NCBI GenBank assembly: GCA_026647215.1
Contig: JAPKHC010000006.1
Coordinates: forward strand, 70,915 to 134,914
DNA length: 64,000 nt
From: F1-120-MAGs118 sp013360535
GTDB lineage: Bacteria > Planctomycetota > UBA1135 > GCA-002686595
Reading direction: 5' to 3'
Shown here: piece by piece, positions 50,260 to 58,631 of the stretch
Numbering within the stretch: the first letter of the stretch is position 1
Layout: each line of letters starts with the position of its first letter
Notes under the pieces: model-generated
Told to the model about the DNA's origin: nothing
What the model saw: the letters and a program-made list of their open reading frames with translations, nothing else
Databases searched by the model: none
Made by a program: the position numbers and the translations under genes

Positions 50260-51333
50260 ATGCTCGCGTTCCTGCTCACGCTGTTCGCCGGCTGGTTCGG
50301 GCTCCATCCGGATTCGCAGTCGAGTTCGAACCTTGTCGTGCGCGGGCGCGACCTGCAGCTCGAGCTGCGTTGCCAGGCGCTCAGCGTGATCGAGGCCGTC
50401 GAGCTCGACCGCGACGGGAACCTCACGATTTCCGCGGAAGAACTGGCGCTGGGTGCCGAGGAGCTGGGGCGCTATCTCGAGCGCCGCTACGTCGTTTCGC
50501 GGGCGACGCCGCGCGCGGGGTGGGCGTTCGAGCTCACGGGTGGGGGACTCGAGCCGCAGCACGTGCTCGCGCGGCGCGCGTTCGAGCTGCCCGAGGGCGC
50601 CGCGGGGCTCGAGCTCGGTTGCACGCTCTTCCAGGAGCGCAATCCGCTGCACCGCGACATCGCGACCGTGCGCTGGAACGACGACGAGCCGGCCGTGTTC
50701 CTGTTCGGCGAGGGCCTCGACACGTGGCGCTTCGAGTGCGCCGACGCGCGGCGCCCCGGCGTGCTCGCGAGCTACTTCCGGCTGGGTGTCGAGCACATCG
50801 TCACCGGCTACGACCACCTCGCGTTCCTGCTCGCGCTGATCGTCGCCGCACGCCGGCTGCGCTCGCTCGTCGCGGTCGTCACGGCCTTCACCGCGTCGCA
50901 CTCGATCTCGCTCGCGCTCGCGGCGCTCGATCTCGTGCACGTGCCCGGCCTGCTCGTCGAGCTCGCCATCGCGCTTTCGATCGCCTACGTCGGGTGCGAG
51001 ACGCTGCTCGTGCGCAAGCCCGCCTCACGCTGGCTCGAGGCCTTCGGCTTCGGCCTCGTCCATGGCCTCGGATTCGCGGGTTTCCTCGGCGAATCGCTGC
51101 TCTACGAGCCGCTCAAGCTGAGCGCCCTCGCCGGTTTCAACCTCGGTGTCGAGGCCGGCCAGCTCGGCGCCGTGCTGCTCGCGTTCCTCTGCCTGCGCTG
51201 GCTGCCCGGTTCGCGCGAACACGAAGGCGAACCGCGCGCGTGGCTGGCGCCGAAGTGGCTGCGCTGGAGCGTCTCCGCACTCGTTGCCGCCTGCGGCTTC
51301 TGGTGGTTCCTCGAGCGTGCCGGCTGGTTATAG
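50260..51333 (+). CDS. HupE/UreJ-like membrane protein with exported N-terminal domain
   Basis: 357 aa. A signal-like segment (MLAFLLTLFAGWFG) precedes an exported domain of about 160 residues with an EF-hand-like acidic stretch (VELDRDGNLTISAEEL). The C-terminal half has about six membrane helices and the HupE/UreJ_2 signature FRLGVEHIVTGYDHLAFLLA, FTASHSISLALA and GFGLVHGLGFAGFL with conserved His and Asp residues. These are suggested metal (nickel/cobalt) permeases, though many members have unknown substrate. It is 5 bases after the TPR gene and 9 bases before the fluoride channel gene. Confidence 0.8.
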   Translation: MLAFLLTLFAGWFGLHPDSQSSSNLVVRGRDLQLELRCQALSVIEAVELDRDGNLTISAEELALGAEELGRYLERRYVVSRATPRAGWAFELTGGGLEPQHVLARRAFELPEGAAGLELGCTLFQERNPLHRDIATVRWNDDEPAVFLFGEGLDTWRFECADARRPGVLASYFRLGVEHIVTGYDHLAFLLALIVAARRLRSLVAVVTAFTASHSISLALAALDLVHVPGLLVELAIALSIAYVGCETLLVRKPASRWLEAFGFGLVHGLGFAGFLGESLLYEPLKLSALAGFNLGVEAGQLGAVLLAFLCLRWLPGSREHEGEPRAWLAPKWLRWSVSALVAACGFWWFLERAGWL

Positions 51334-51334
51334 T
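51329..51334 (+). promoter_or_regulatory. -10-like hexamer TATAGT overlapping the HupE-like stop codon, before crcB
   Basis: TATAGT contains the stop TAG (51331-51333) of the preceding gene and lies 8 bases before the crcB ATG, so crcB may be transcribed alone as well as with its upstream neighbours. Confidence 0.4.
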
Positions 51335-51342
51335 CGCCCGCG

Positions 51343-51714
51343 ATGCAGCCCTTGCTCGCCGTCGCCGCAGGTGGAGCGCTCGGCGCGACGCTTCGCTACT
51401 TGCTCGTCAACGCGATCCAGCGCGTGTTTTCCCAGCCTTTTCCGCTCGGCACGTTGTTCGTCAACGTCTTGGGCTGCCTCGCGGCGGGGCTCGCCCTCGG
51501 TTGGCTCTCGGCACGGGCGCCGAATGCCGAGTCGCTGCGCCTGTTCCTGGTCGTCGGCGTGCTCGGCGGGTTCACGACGTTCTCGGCGTTCGGCGTCGAG
51601 ACGGTGGCGCTCATTCGCGAGGGGCGTGCGTCCGCGGCGCTCCTCTACGTGTCCGCCTCCCTGGTCGCGGGCCTCGCGGCCGTCGCGCTCGGCTTGCGCT
51701 TCGCAGCGCGCTGA
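51343..51714 (+). CDS. crcB: Fluc/CrcB fluoride channel
   Basis: 123 aa with four transmembrane helices. Signature motifs: GGALGATLRYLL in helix 1, PLGTLFVNVLGCLAAGL with the pore Asn in helix 2, and VVGVLGGFTTFSAFGVE in helix 3, where GG-F-T-T-F-S-x-F lines the fluoride pathway and binds a central sodium ion. Fluc works as an antiparallel dual-topology dimer and exports fluoride. No fluoride riboswitch can fit in the 9-base gap before it, so it is not under classical riboswitch control here. Confidence 0.95.
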   Translation: MQPLLAVAAGGALGATLRYLLVNAIQRVFSQPFPLGTLFVNVLGCLAAGLALGWLSARAPNAESLRLFLVVGVLGGFTTFSAFGVETVALIREGRASAALLYVSASLVAGLAAVALGLRFAAR

Positions 51715-51730
51715 GCAAGCCCGCGAGCTC

Positions 51731-52420
51731 CTAGCGCGAGGAGCGCGGCATCGCCGACTTCGGCGTCCGCGGACGGTGCCGGATGACCTCGCCCTCGGTC
51801 ATGAACACGACATCCTCGGCGATGTTGGTCGCGGAGTCCCCGATGCGCTCGAGGTGCCGCGAGACCGAGAGCATCTGCACGGCGCGTTCGACCGTCGATG
51901 AATCGCGCTGCATGAGCTGCGTCAGCGTGTCGAACATCTGGCGCTGGCAGCGGTCGACCTCGTCGTCCTGCAGGCAGACGTCGCGCGCGAGGTCGGGATC
52001 CTGCGTGACGAGCGAGTCGAGGCTCTGGCGCACCATGCGGCGCACGGCCTCGAGCATGCGCGTGATGTCGAGGTCGACTTCCAGCGGCGGGTGCGTCGAG
52101 AGGAACAGCGCGCGCTCGGCGATGTTGCCGGCGAGGTCGCCCATGCGCTCGAGGTCGTTGTTCACCTTGAGCACGGCGATGATGTAGCGCAGGTCGCCCG
52201 CGACGGGCTGGTGCAACGCGAGGATTTTCAGGCAGGCGTCCTCGACCTCGAGCTCCTTGCGGTCGATCGCGTCGTCGCCCGCCGCGACCTCGCGCGCGAG
52301 CTCCGGCTCGCGCGCCACCAGCGCGCGGATCGCGCGGTTGATCGCCTCCTCGACCATGGAACCCATGGCGAGCAGGTCCTTCTTGAGCTTGTCGAGGTCG
52401 TTCTGGAGGTGCTTCGTCAT
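51731..52420 (-). CDS. phoU: phosphate-signalling protein PhoU
   Basis: 229 aa. Two three-helix PhoU repeats, each with the metal-binding E/D-x-x-x-D pattern: NNDLERMGDLAGNIAERAL in the first and SRHLERIGDSATNIAEDVVF in the second. PhoU restrains the PhoR/PhoB response through the Pst transporter. Its ATG overlaps the phoR stop (ATGA at 52417-52420), so the three genes phoB, phoR and phoU read as one operon on this strand. No pst genes are seen within the window. Confidence 0.95.
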   Translation of the reverse strand: MTKHLQNDLDKLKKDLLAMGSMVEEAINRAIRALVAREPELAREVAAGDDAIDRKELEVEDACLKILALHQPVAGDLRYIIAVLKVNNDLERMGDLAGNIAERALFLSTHPPLEVDLDITRMLEAVRRMVRQSLDSLVTQDPDLARDVCLQDDEVDRCQRQMFDTLTQLMQRDSSTVERAVQMLSVSRHLERIGDSATNIAEDVVFMTEGEVIRHRPRTPKSAMPRSSR

Positions 52421-54222
52421 CGGATCTGGGGCAGCTTGCCGTCGGTAGTCGGGAAATGAACGCGGAAAATCGAGCCGCGGCCGGGCTGGCTCTCGAGCGA
52501 GACCTGCGCACCGAGGGAACTCGCGAGGTGCTTGACGATCGAGAGCCCCAGTCCGGTTCCGCCGAGCTCGCGCGAGCGCGCCTTGTCGACGCGGTAGAAG
52601 CGCTCGAACACGCGCTGCTGGTCGGCCGGCTCGATGCCGATGCCGGTGTCCTCGACCTCGACCTTCACCTCGCCTGGGCGACGCAGGACCCGCACCCACA
52701 CGCGCCCACCGGGTGGCGTGTACTTGCAGGCATTGTCGAGCAGGTTGTCGAAGATCTGGCGCAGGCTCTCGTCGTCGCCGGACACGACGCAGGGCTCCTC
52801 GGGCAGGTCCGCCGAGAGTGCGAGCTCCTTGCGCGCGGCGGTTTCCGAGAGGCGCGCGAGGCTCTCGCGCAGGAGCGGGCGCACGTCGACGGGCCGGCGC
52901 TCGATACGGCCTTCGTTGGCCTCGATGCGCGCGAGCGAGAGCAGGTCGGTGACGAGCGACGACAGCCGCAGGGCCTGATCGCGCACCTTCTCGAGGAAGC
53001 GCTGGCGAGTGTCGTCGGGCATGTCGCCGTCGTCGAGCATCGTCTCGACCAGCCCGCGGATCGCCGTCAGCGGCGTCTTCAGCTCGTGGCTCACGTTCGC
53101 GACGAAGTCGCGGCGCACGTTTTCCAGCCGGCGCAGCTCGCTGACGTCGTGCATCACGAGCACGGCACCCCCCGGCGCGCCATCGGCGTCGCGCAACGCA
53201 GCCGCGCGCAGCTCGAGCTCGATCGTTCCGCGCCCACCCTCGCCCGCGCCGACGAGGCTCGCCGAGCCCGAGCGCGGCTCGCCCGTGCGCCGCACCTCGT
53301 CGAGGATCTCGCTCACCGCGAGAACACGCGTCACTTCCCAGATGCGCCGCCCCTCGGCCTCACCCGGCGCGACGCCGAGCAGGCGCGCGGCGACGGCGTT
53401 CATGTGCACGACACGTTCGTCACGATCGACCGCCACGACGCCCTCAACCATGCCCGCGAGGATCGCGAGCACCTTGTTGCGGTCGCCCGTGATCGTGTCG
53501 AGCCGCTCCTCGAGCTGCTGGGTCATCGTCGCGATCGCTTCTGACAGGCGCCGGATCTCGTCCGCGCCTTCGACGGGTTCGACGCCGCGATAGTCGCCGC
53601 TCGCGATGCGCTCGGCGAGCTCCGCCGTCGCGCGCAGCGGCGCGCTCACGCGGCGCGCAAAGGACGCCGCGACGAGCACGGCGACACCGGCTGCGACCAA
53701 GGCGGTGAGGATCGTCGAGATGCGCAGGCTCGAGATGCGCTCCTCGATGCCTTCGAGCGGAAACGCCGCGCGCACGAAGCCCGCCAGCTGCTTGTCGATG
53801 CGAACCGCGCGCGCTTCGTAGCGGTAGTGGGTTCCGACCGTCTCGCTGTCGCGCTCGGCGTAGCCCACGCCGTCGCGCTCCGCCTCGACGATCTCGGGCC
53901 GCTGGCGGTGGTTGCCCATCTCGGCCGGTTCGCGCTCGGAGTCGGCGAGCACGACGCCATCGGCACGCACGAGCGTGAGCCGGGCTCCGCTCTCGCGTCC
54001 GAGCCTGCGGATGCGCTCTTCGAGCACCGGCTCGAGCGGAGCATCCCAATGTCCCGCCGCGACTTCCTCGAGCATCACCAGACGCAGTCGCAGCGCCTCG
54101 TCGAGGTCCGCGAGCATGTCCGCGCGCGCGCGCCGCTCGAACCAGGTTCCCAGCGCGACCGTCGCGAGCAGGATGAGCCCGACGCAGCCGAGGTAGAGGC
54201 GCCAGAAGAACGACTTGCGCAT
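52417..54222 (-). CDS. phoR: phosphate regulon sensor histidine kinase PhoR
   Basis: 601 aa. Two transmembrane segments (about 8-28 and 168-187) bracket an exported sensor region, followed by HAMP (190-240), a PAS domain (245-365), HisKA with the phosphoacceptor His379 in FVANVSHELKTPL, and HATPase_c with the N box IFDNLLDNACKYTP, DTGIGI and GTGLGLSIVKHL. The exported region is unusually large for PhoR of this type. It forms an operon with phoB (33 bases upstream) and phoU. Confidence 0.95.
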   Translation of the reverse strand: MRKSFFWRLYLGCVGLILLATVALGTWFERRARADMLADLDEALRLRLVMLEEVAAGHWDAPLEPVLEERIRRLGRESGARLTLVRADGVVLADSEREPAEMGNHRQRPEIVEAERDGVGYAERDSETVGTHYRYEARAVRIDKQLAGFVRAAFPLEGIEERISSLRISTILTALVAAGVAVLVAASFARRVSAPLRATAELAERIASGDYRGVEPVEGADEIRRLSEAIATMTQQLEERLDTITGDRNKVLAILAGMVEGVVAVDRDERVVHMNAVAARLLGVAPGEAEGRRIWEVTRVLAVSEILDEVRRTGEPRSGSASLVGAGEGGRGTIELELRAAALRDADGAPGGAVLVMHDVSELRRLENVRRDFVANVSHELKTPLTAIRGLVETMLDDGDMPDDTRQRFLEKVRDQALRLSSLVTDLLSLARIEANEGRIERRPVDVRPLLRESLARLSETAARKELALSADLPEEPCVVSGDDESLRQIFDNLLDNACKYTPPGGRVWVRVLRRPGEVKVEVEDTGIGIEPADQQRVFERFYRVDKARSRELGGTGLGLSIVKHLASSLGAQVSLESQPGRGSIFRVHFPTTDGKLPQIR

Positions 54223-54255
54223 GCGCGGGGCGAGTCTAGCGAAGCTGTGCGGGGG

Positions 54256-54963
54256 CTACTCGCCCTGCTCGAGATCGCGGAAGCGGTAGCCGACGCCGCG
54301 GATCGTCTCGATCAGCTCGCGGCAGCGGCCGAGCTTGCGGCGGATCGCACCGACATGCACGTCGATGTTGCGGTCGATCACGACCGCGTGGTCGCCGATC
54401 GCGCGCGAGAGCAGCTGGTCGCGCGAGAACACGCGGCCGGGGTGCGTCGCGAGGAAGTGCAAGAGGCGCATCTCCGTCGCGGTCATCGTCACGGGCTCGC
54501 CGTCGACGGTGACGAGGTGCTTGACCGAGTCGACCATCAGCCCGTCGCGCGCCACGCGGTCGCCCGACGAGCGCGCCTCGCGCAGCGGCCCGCGGCGCAG
54601 GACTGCCTTGACGCGCGCGAGCAACTCCTTGGGACTGAACGGCTTGGTCACGTAGTCGTCGGCGCCGAGCTGCAGCCCGAGCACGACGTCCGATTCCTCG
54701 CCCTTCGCCGTGACCATGATCACGGGGATCGAGGCGGTGACCGGATCCGCCTGCAGGCGCTTGCAGACCTCGAGCCCGTCGAGCCCGGGCAGCATCAGGT
54801 CGAGCAGCACGAGGTCGGGGTTCTCCTTGCGCACGCGGTCGAGCCCCTCCTCGCCGTTGCGGCTGGCGACCACGAGGTAGCCCTCGCGGCGCAGGTTGTA
54901 TTGCACCACTTCGAGGATGTCGGCTTCGTCCTCGATGACGGCGATCTTCTCTCGTTTGGACAT
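54256..54963 (-). CDS. phoB: phosphate regulon response regulator PhoB
   Basis: 235 aa. OmpR/PhoB class: receiver domain with IAVIEDEADILEVVQYNL, phosphorylation site Asp55 in LVLLDLMLPG, VMVTAKGEE and YVTKPFSPKELLARV; then a winged-helix DNA-binding domain (MTATEMRLLHFLATHPGRVF, RNIDVHVGAIRRKLG, IRGVGYRF). The start at 54963 begins the domain; the longer frame to 55020 is unnecessary. It is first in the phoBRU operon. No Pho-box recognisable by eye was confirmed. Confidence 0.95.
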   Translation of the reverse strand: MSKREKIAVIEDEADILEVVQYNLRREGYLVVASRNGEEGLDRVRKENPDLVLLDLMLPGLDGLEVCKRLQADPVTASIPVIMVTAKGEESDVVLGLQLGADDYVTKPFSPKELLARVKAVLRRGPLREARSSGDRVARDGLMVDSVKHLVTVDGEPVTMTATEMRLLHFLATHPGRVFSRDQLLSRAIGDHAVVIDRNIDVHVGAIRRKLGRCRELIETIRGVGYRFRDLEQGE

Positions 54964-55245
54964 CTGGATGACCTTGGGTCCTTGATCCTCGCTTCGAACT
55001 TGCGCGCCCAGTACCGCCACCGGCGGTCAAGCTCGGATAAAGACCCGCACAAGACCTTCGCTTGCGCCCGCGGGCGGTTCAAGGCGCGTGGGGCGGGCCG
55101 GAGGGAGCATCAAGATCGCGACAAGGGCGAGCGGTGCGAGGCGATGGGCCTCCGACTATGCTCCGCGCGCCCTCTCGAGCCCCGCCAGCATGAACGCAAC
55201 CGCTCCCGCCTTCGACGGCCCCGTCTCCGCTCCCGAGGCCCGCCC

Positions 55246-56151
55246 GTGACCGTCGGCTGGACCGAACTGGCGGTCGTGGTGCCGCTCGAATGGCACGAGC
55301 TCGTCGCCGAGACGCTGGCGCTCACGCCCTTTTCGTCGGTGGCTTTCGGCGGCGAGGTCCCCGGGGCGTCGGCCCCGGCTCCGGGCAGCGACTGGGTGCG
55401 CGCCTACGTGATCGAGAGCGACGACACGCCGGAACTGCGGCGCGCCGTGGGGGATTCGCTCGCCGCGCTCGCCGACGCGACGGGCGCGGAGGAATTGCGC
55501 GGGCTCACGCTGCAGTTCCGGACACTTCCGCCCGAAGACTACGCCAACGCGTGGCGCAAGAGCTGGCGCCCGATGCGCGTCGCCAACTTCGCGATCGTGC
55601 CGCGCGACTGGAACGGCACGCTGAAGCCGACCGACCGCCGCATGGTGCTCGAACCCGGCGGTGCGTTCGGCACCGGTCGCCATCCGACGACGCGCGCCTG
55701 CCTGCGTGCGATCGAGCGCCTCGCGCGCCCGGGCCAGCGTGTCCTCGACGCGGGCTGCGGCAACGGCGTGCTTGGCGTTGCCTGCGCGCTGCGAGGCGTC
55801 GAGCACGCGCTCGGCTTCGACATCGACCCGACCGCCGTGCCCTACGCGAACGAGCTCGCCGAGTGGAACGCCGTCACCTCGCGCTGCGAGTTCCGCGCCG
55901 GCGCCTTCGAGTGCCTGCGCGCCGACGAGCGCAACTTCGACGGCGTGCTCGCCAACATCTACGCCGACCTGATCCAGGCCTTCTCGCCCGAACTTTCCGC
56001 GCGCCTGCGTCCCGGCGGCTGGTTCGTATTCTCCGGCTGCCACCGTTCGCACCGCGCGCCCACCGTCGCCGCCATCACCGCCGCGGGCCTGTCGATCGAG
56101 CTGCTCGACGCGCGCGGCCAGTGGGACACGTTCGTCGGCACGAAGCGCTGA
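55246..56151 (+). CDS. prmA: ribosomal protein L11 methyltransferase PrmA
   Basis: 301 aa. Trimethylates ribosomal protein L11. The N-terminal substrate domain (WTELAVVVPLEWHELVAETL) is linked to a Rossmann methyltransferase domain with the SAM loop VLDAGCGNGVLGVACA, PGGAFGTGRHPTTRACL, a conserved PrmA loop, and ANIYADLIQ in place of the NPPY-like motif (N-I-x-A). The GTG start at 55246 is chosen because no ATG lies closer to the domain. A 19-codon ORF beginning ATG at 55190 ends in a TGA overlapping this GTG (GTGA), which may couple translation. Confidence 0.9.
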   Translation: MTVGWTELAVVVPLEWHELVAETLALTPFSSVAFGGEVPGASAPAPGSDWVRAYVIESDDTPELRRAVGDSLAALADATGAEELRGLTLQFRTLPPEDYANAWRKSWRPMRVANFAIVPRDWNGTLKPTDRRMVLEPGGAFGTGRHPTTRACLRAIERLARPGQRVLDAGCGNGVLGVACALRGVEHALGFDIDPTAVPYANELAEWNAVTSRCEFRAGAFECLRADERNFDGVLANIYADLIQAFSPELSARLRPGGWFVFSGCHRSHRAPTVAAITAAGLSIELLDARGQWDTFVGTKR

Positions 56152-56364
56152 CTCCGATGCGGCGCCCGTGACGGGCGCGGTTTGCCGTGCCGGCGCACGG
56201 AGTCGCGACGGAAGCGATTTCTGCGCAGGGCGAAGCGCTGCCTGCGGAGCTGTCCGTAGGAATCTGCAATGGCGCTGCCGTGCGCGGGGGAGCTCCCTCG
56301 GCGCCGCACGCAAGGCACGCACGTTGCGCTGGGGACACCGCCGCCAGTTGCAGCGGCCTTCACC

Positions 56365-57156
56365 ATGGATCCCAAGCCTGCCACCTGTCTGCGCTCCGCC
56401 GCCTATGCGGGGCTCGTCGCCGTCTACTTCAGCGTCTCGCTCGTCGCCTGGAACTCGGCGCCCGCCGGAGAGGCGCGGGTCGAGCTCGATCCGCTCGAGC
56501 GCGCGGGGCTGCAACTGTGGCGCGACCACAACTGTCAGGCCTGCCACCAGCTGCATGGCTTCGGCGGTTTCCTCGGACCCGACCTGACCAACGTCGTCAC
56601 CGACGAACGTTCCGACCGCGAGTTCGCGCGGACGCTGTCGGAAGGCGTGAAGCAGATGCCGGCGTTCCACTTCGATGAGGAGCAGCAGGCGAGCGTGCTC
56701 GCGTTCCTGCGAGCGATGGATTTCACCGGATGTGCCGAGCCGCGACCGCTCGAGGCGCGCCGGCCGCTCCCCGCGACCGAGCACTACCGAGCGCTGGCCG
56801 GACTGTGGTCCGAACGCACGGGGGCCGTGTTGCCCGAAACCGAAGCCCGCGGGCTCGAGGTCTGGTCGCGCCAGCAGTGCGGCGCCTGCCACGTGCCCTT
56901 CGCCCGCGGGCGATTCCGGGCTCCGGACCACTCCGCGGCGGCTGTCGATCGTTCGGCACGGCACGTCGACGAACCCACCAGCGTGGGCCGCGGCGTGATG
57001 CCGAGCTTCCAGCTCACCGGCGACGACGTCGCGGCGCTGTCGAGCTGGCTCGAGTTCGTCGCGGCGCATCGCGACGAGTGGGTGGAGCTCGAGTGCGAGC
57101 TCGTCCAGCGCGACACCTTCTCCTTTGGGGACCTGCCGTGGTTCGAATATCGCTAG
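56365..57156 (+). CDS. membrane-anchored dihaem cytochrome c, NorC-like
   Basis: 263 aa. One N-terminal membrane anchor (AAYAGLVAVYFSVSLVAW) then two cytochrome c modules: CQACH at 57-61 with Met98 in KQMPAF as likely axial ligand, and CGACH at 172-176 with Met212 in VMPSF. The first module has the NorC-type string LWRDHNCQACHQLHGFGGFLGPD, though split by size limits here. NorC of denitrifiers has only one haem, so the second CxxCH module is an addition. It precedes the NorB-like gene, overlapping it by 19 bases, and delivers electrons to it. Confidence 0.85.
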   Translation: MDPKPATCLRSAAYAGLVAVYFSVSLVAWNSAPAGEARVELDPLERAGLQLWRDHNCQACHQLHGFGGFLGPDLTNVVTDERSDREFARTLSEGVKQMPAFHFDEEQQASVLAFLRAMDFTGCAEPRPLEARRPLPATEHYRALAGLWSERTGAVLPETEARGLEVWSRQQCGACHVPFARGRFRAPDHSAAAVDRSARHVDEPTSVGRGVMPSFQLTGDDVAALSSWLEFVAAHRDEWVELECELVQRDTFSFGDLPWFEYR

Positions 57157-58631
57157 AAACGTCCGGCCGGTCGCCGCTGCGCGCCGATGTGCGCGTGGTC
57201 GCGATTCCGGCCGTTCTCGCGCTGCTCGCCTGTTGCATCACCGTGCTCGCGGGCACGCTCTCGGCGCTCGTCTACACGCCGTTCGAGCCCACGTTGCGCG
57301 CCGTCGGGCTCACGCTGCAGGGCCTGCGTCCGCTGCACGAGACCTTCGCCTTCGGCTGGGCCTTCCTCGCCGGCGTCACGGTCGTCCACGCCTGGATGCT
57401 CGAGAGCGGCGGCGCCCTGCGAGGCGCTGAGAGAGCGCGTTTTTGGCTGCAAATCGCGCTGTGGAGCCTCGCGGGGGGCTGGACCGTCGTGGCGCTGCTC
57501 GCGGGCCGCTACACCGGTCGCGAGTACGCGGGCGCGGACCTGCCGGCGACCGCAGCGCTGCTCGTGGGCTGGCTGTGCTTCGCCTGGAATTACCTCGGTC
57601 GCGCGGGCCTCTCGCTGCGTGGCAAGCCCGTGTACCAGTTCATGTGGTTCACGTCGCTGTGGCTGTACGTGTTCACCAGCGTCGAGTCGCACGCCTACCT
57701 GCTCGATGGGCTGAGCCGCGAGCCGCTGCGCGATCTCGCGGTGCAGTGGAAGTCGAACGGCGTGATGGTCGGGGCCTTCAATCAACTGCTCTACGGCGCC
57801 TTGATGTGGGTCTCCAGCCGCATCCGCGGCAACGAGGACTACGCGCGCTCGCGCACGGCGTTCGCGCTGTTCGGCGTCGGCGTGCTCAACACGTTCGCCA
57901 ACTACGGGCACCACACCTACCACCTGCCGCAGAGCGCCTGGATCCACGGCATCGCCTTTGGCGTCAGCATGCTCGAGATCGTGATCCTCGCGAAGTGCCT
58001 GCTCGACGTCGCCAAGGTGCTGCGGGCCGCGCCTGCGGATCCGCGCCATGAGGCCTCGCTGCGCTTCTCGCGCTCGGTGACCCGCTGGACGTTCCTGATG
58101 CTCGCCCTCGCGATGCTGCTCTCGCTGCCGTCGCTCAACTCGATCGCGCACGGCACGCACGTCATCACGGCGCACGCGATGGGCGCGATGATCGGGATCG
58201 ACTCGATGATCGCCTGGGCGGCGTTCGCGTGGATCCTGCTGCAGTGCGTCGAGCCGGGCGAGCGCTCGGTCCGGCCGCAGCGCGTGCGCCGTTACGCGCT
58301 CGCGTTCGACCTGCTGCTTGGAGCGTGGCTCTTCGTGCTCGTCGCCCGCGGGCTCGCCGCGGGGCTCGCGCGTTACGCCGGTCCACGAGCGCCGGACCTG
58401 TCGCGCCTCGTCGACTGGTTCCCGGTCCTGCTCGCCGCACTCGGAGGCGCGCTCGCGCTCGCGATGCTCGCGCTCTCGCTCGAGTGGCTCGCGAGCTTCC
58501 TGCGCCTGGCGTTCAGCGGCCCTTCGGCTTGGCGGGAGCCGCCTTCCTCGGCGACTTCGGCTTCGCGGGCGCGGCCTTCTTCGCCGCCGGCTTCTTCGCA
58601 GGCGCGGGAGCTGCGGCGGGTGAGCCGGTGA
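57138..58631 (+). CDS. NorB-like haem-copper oxidase superfamily subunit I
   Basis: 497 aa, about twelve membrane helices. Candidate haem and metal ligands in superfamily order: His67 (HETFAFG), His185 (VESHAYLLDG), His258/His259 (YGHHTYHLPQ), His338 and His341 (AHGTHVITAHAMG). The pattern is NOR-like rather than that of oxygen-reducing A, B or C types, and differs from cNOR (no HGHYAF). It likely belongs to one of the lesser-known NO-reductase clades; this is inference. The GTG start overlaps the cytochrome gene. The last ~40 codons are low-complexity Ser/Arg/Pro and overlap bcp on the other strand. Confidence 0.8.
   Translation: MVRISLETSGRSPLRADVRVVAIPAVLALLACCITVLAGTLSALVYTPFEPTLRAVGLTLQGLRPLHETFAFGWAFLAGVTVVHAWMLESGGALRGAERARFWLQIALWSLAGGWTVVALLAGRYTGREYAGADLPATAALLVGWLCFAWNYLGRAGLSLRGKPVYQFMWFTSLWLYVFTSVESHAYLLDGLSREPLRDLAVQWKSNGVMVGAFNQLLYGALMWVSSRIRGNEDYARSRTAFALFGVGVLNTFANYGHHTYHLPQSAWIHGIAFGVSMLEIVILAKCLLDVAKVLRAAPADPRHEASLRFSRSVTRWTFLMLALAMLLSLPSLNSIAHGTHVITAHAMGAMIGIDSMIAWAAFAWILLQCVEPGERSVRPQRVRRYALAFDLLLGAWLFVLVARGLAAGLARYAGPRAPDLSRLVDWFPVLLAALGGALALAMLALSLEWLASFLRLAFSGPSAWREPPSSATSASRARPSSPPASSQARELRRVSR

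Noticed and set aside
51334..51342. Fluoride riboswitch before crcB
   Set aside because: The gap to the upstream gene is 9 bases and no riboswitch fold is present.
58500..58631. Frameshift explanation for the odd C terminus of the NorB-like protein
   Set aside because: The last membrane helix ends normally near 58500, and the tail continues in the same frame to a stop without homology in another frame, so simple extension is enough.
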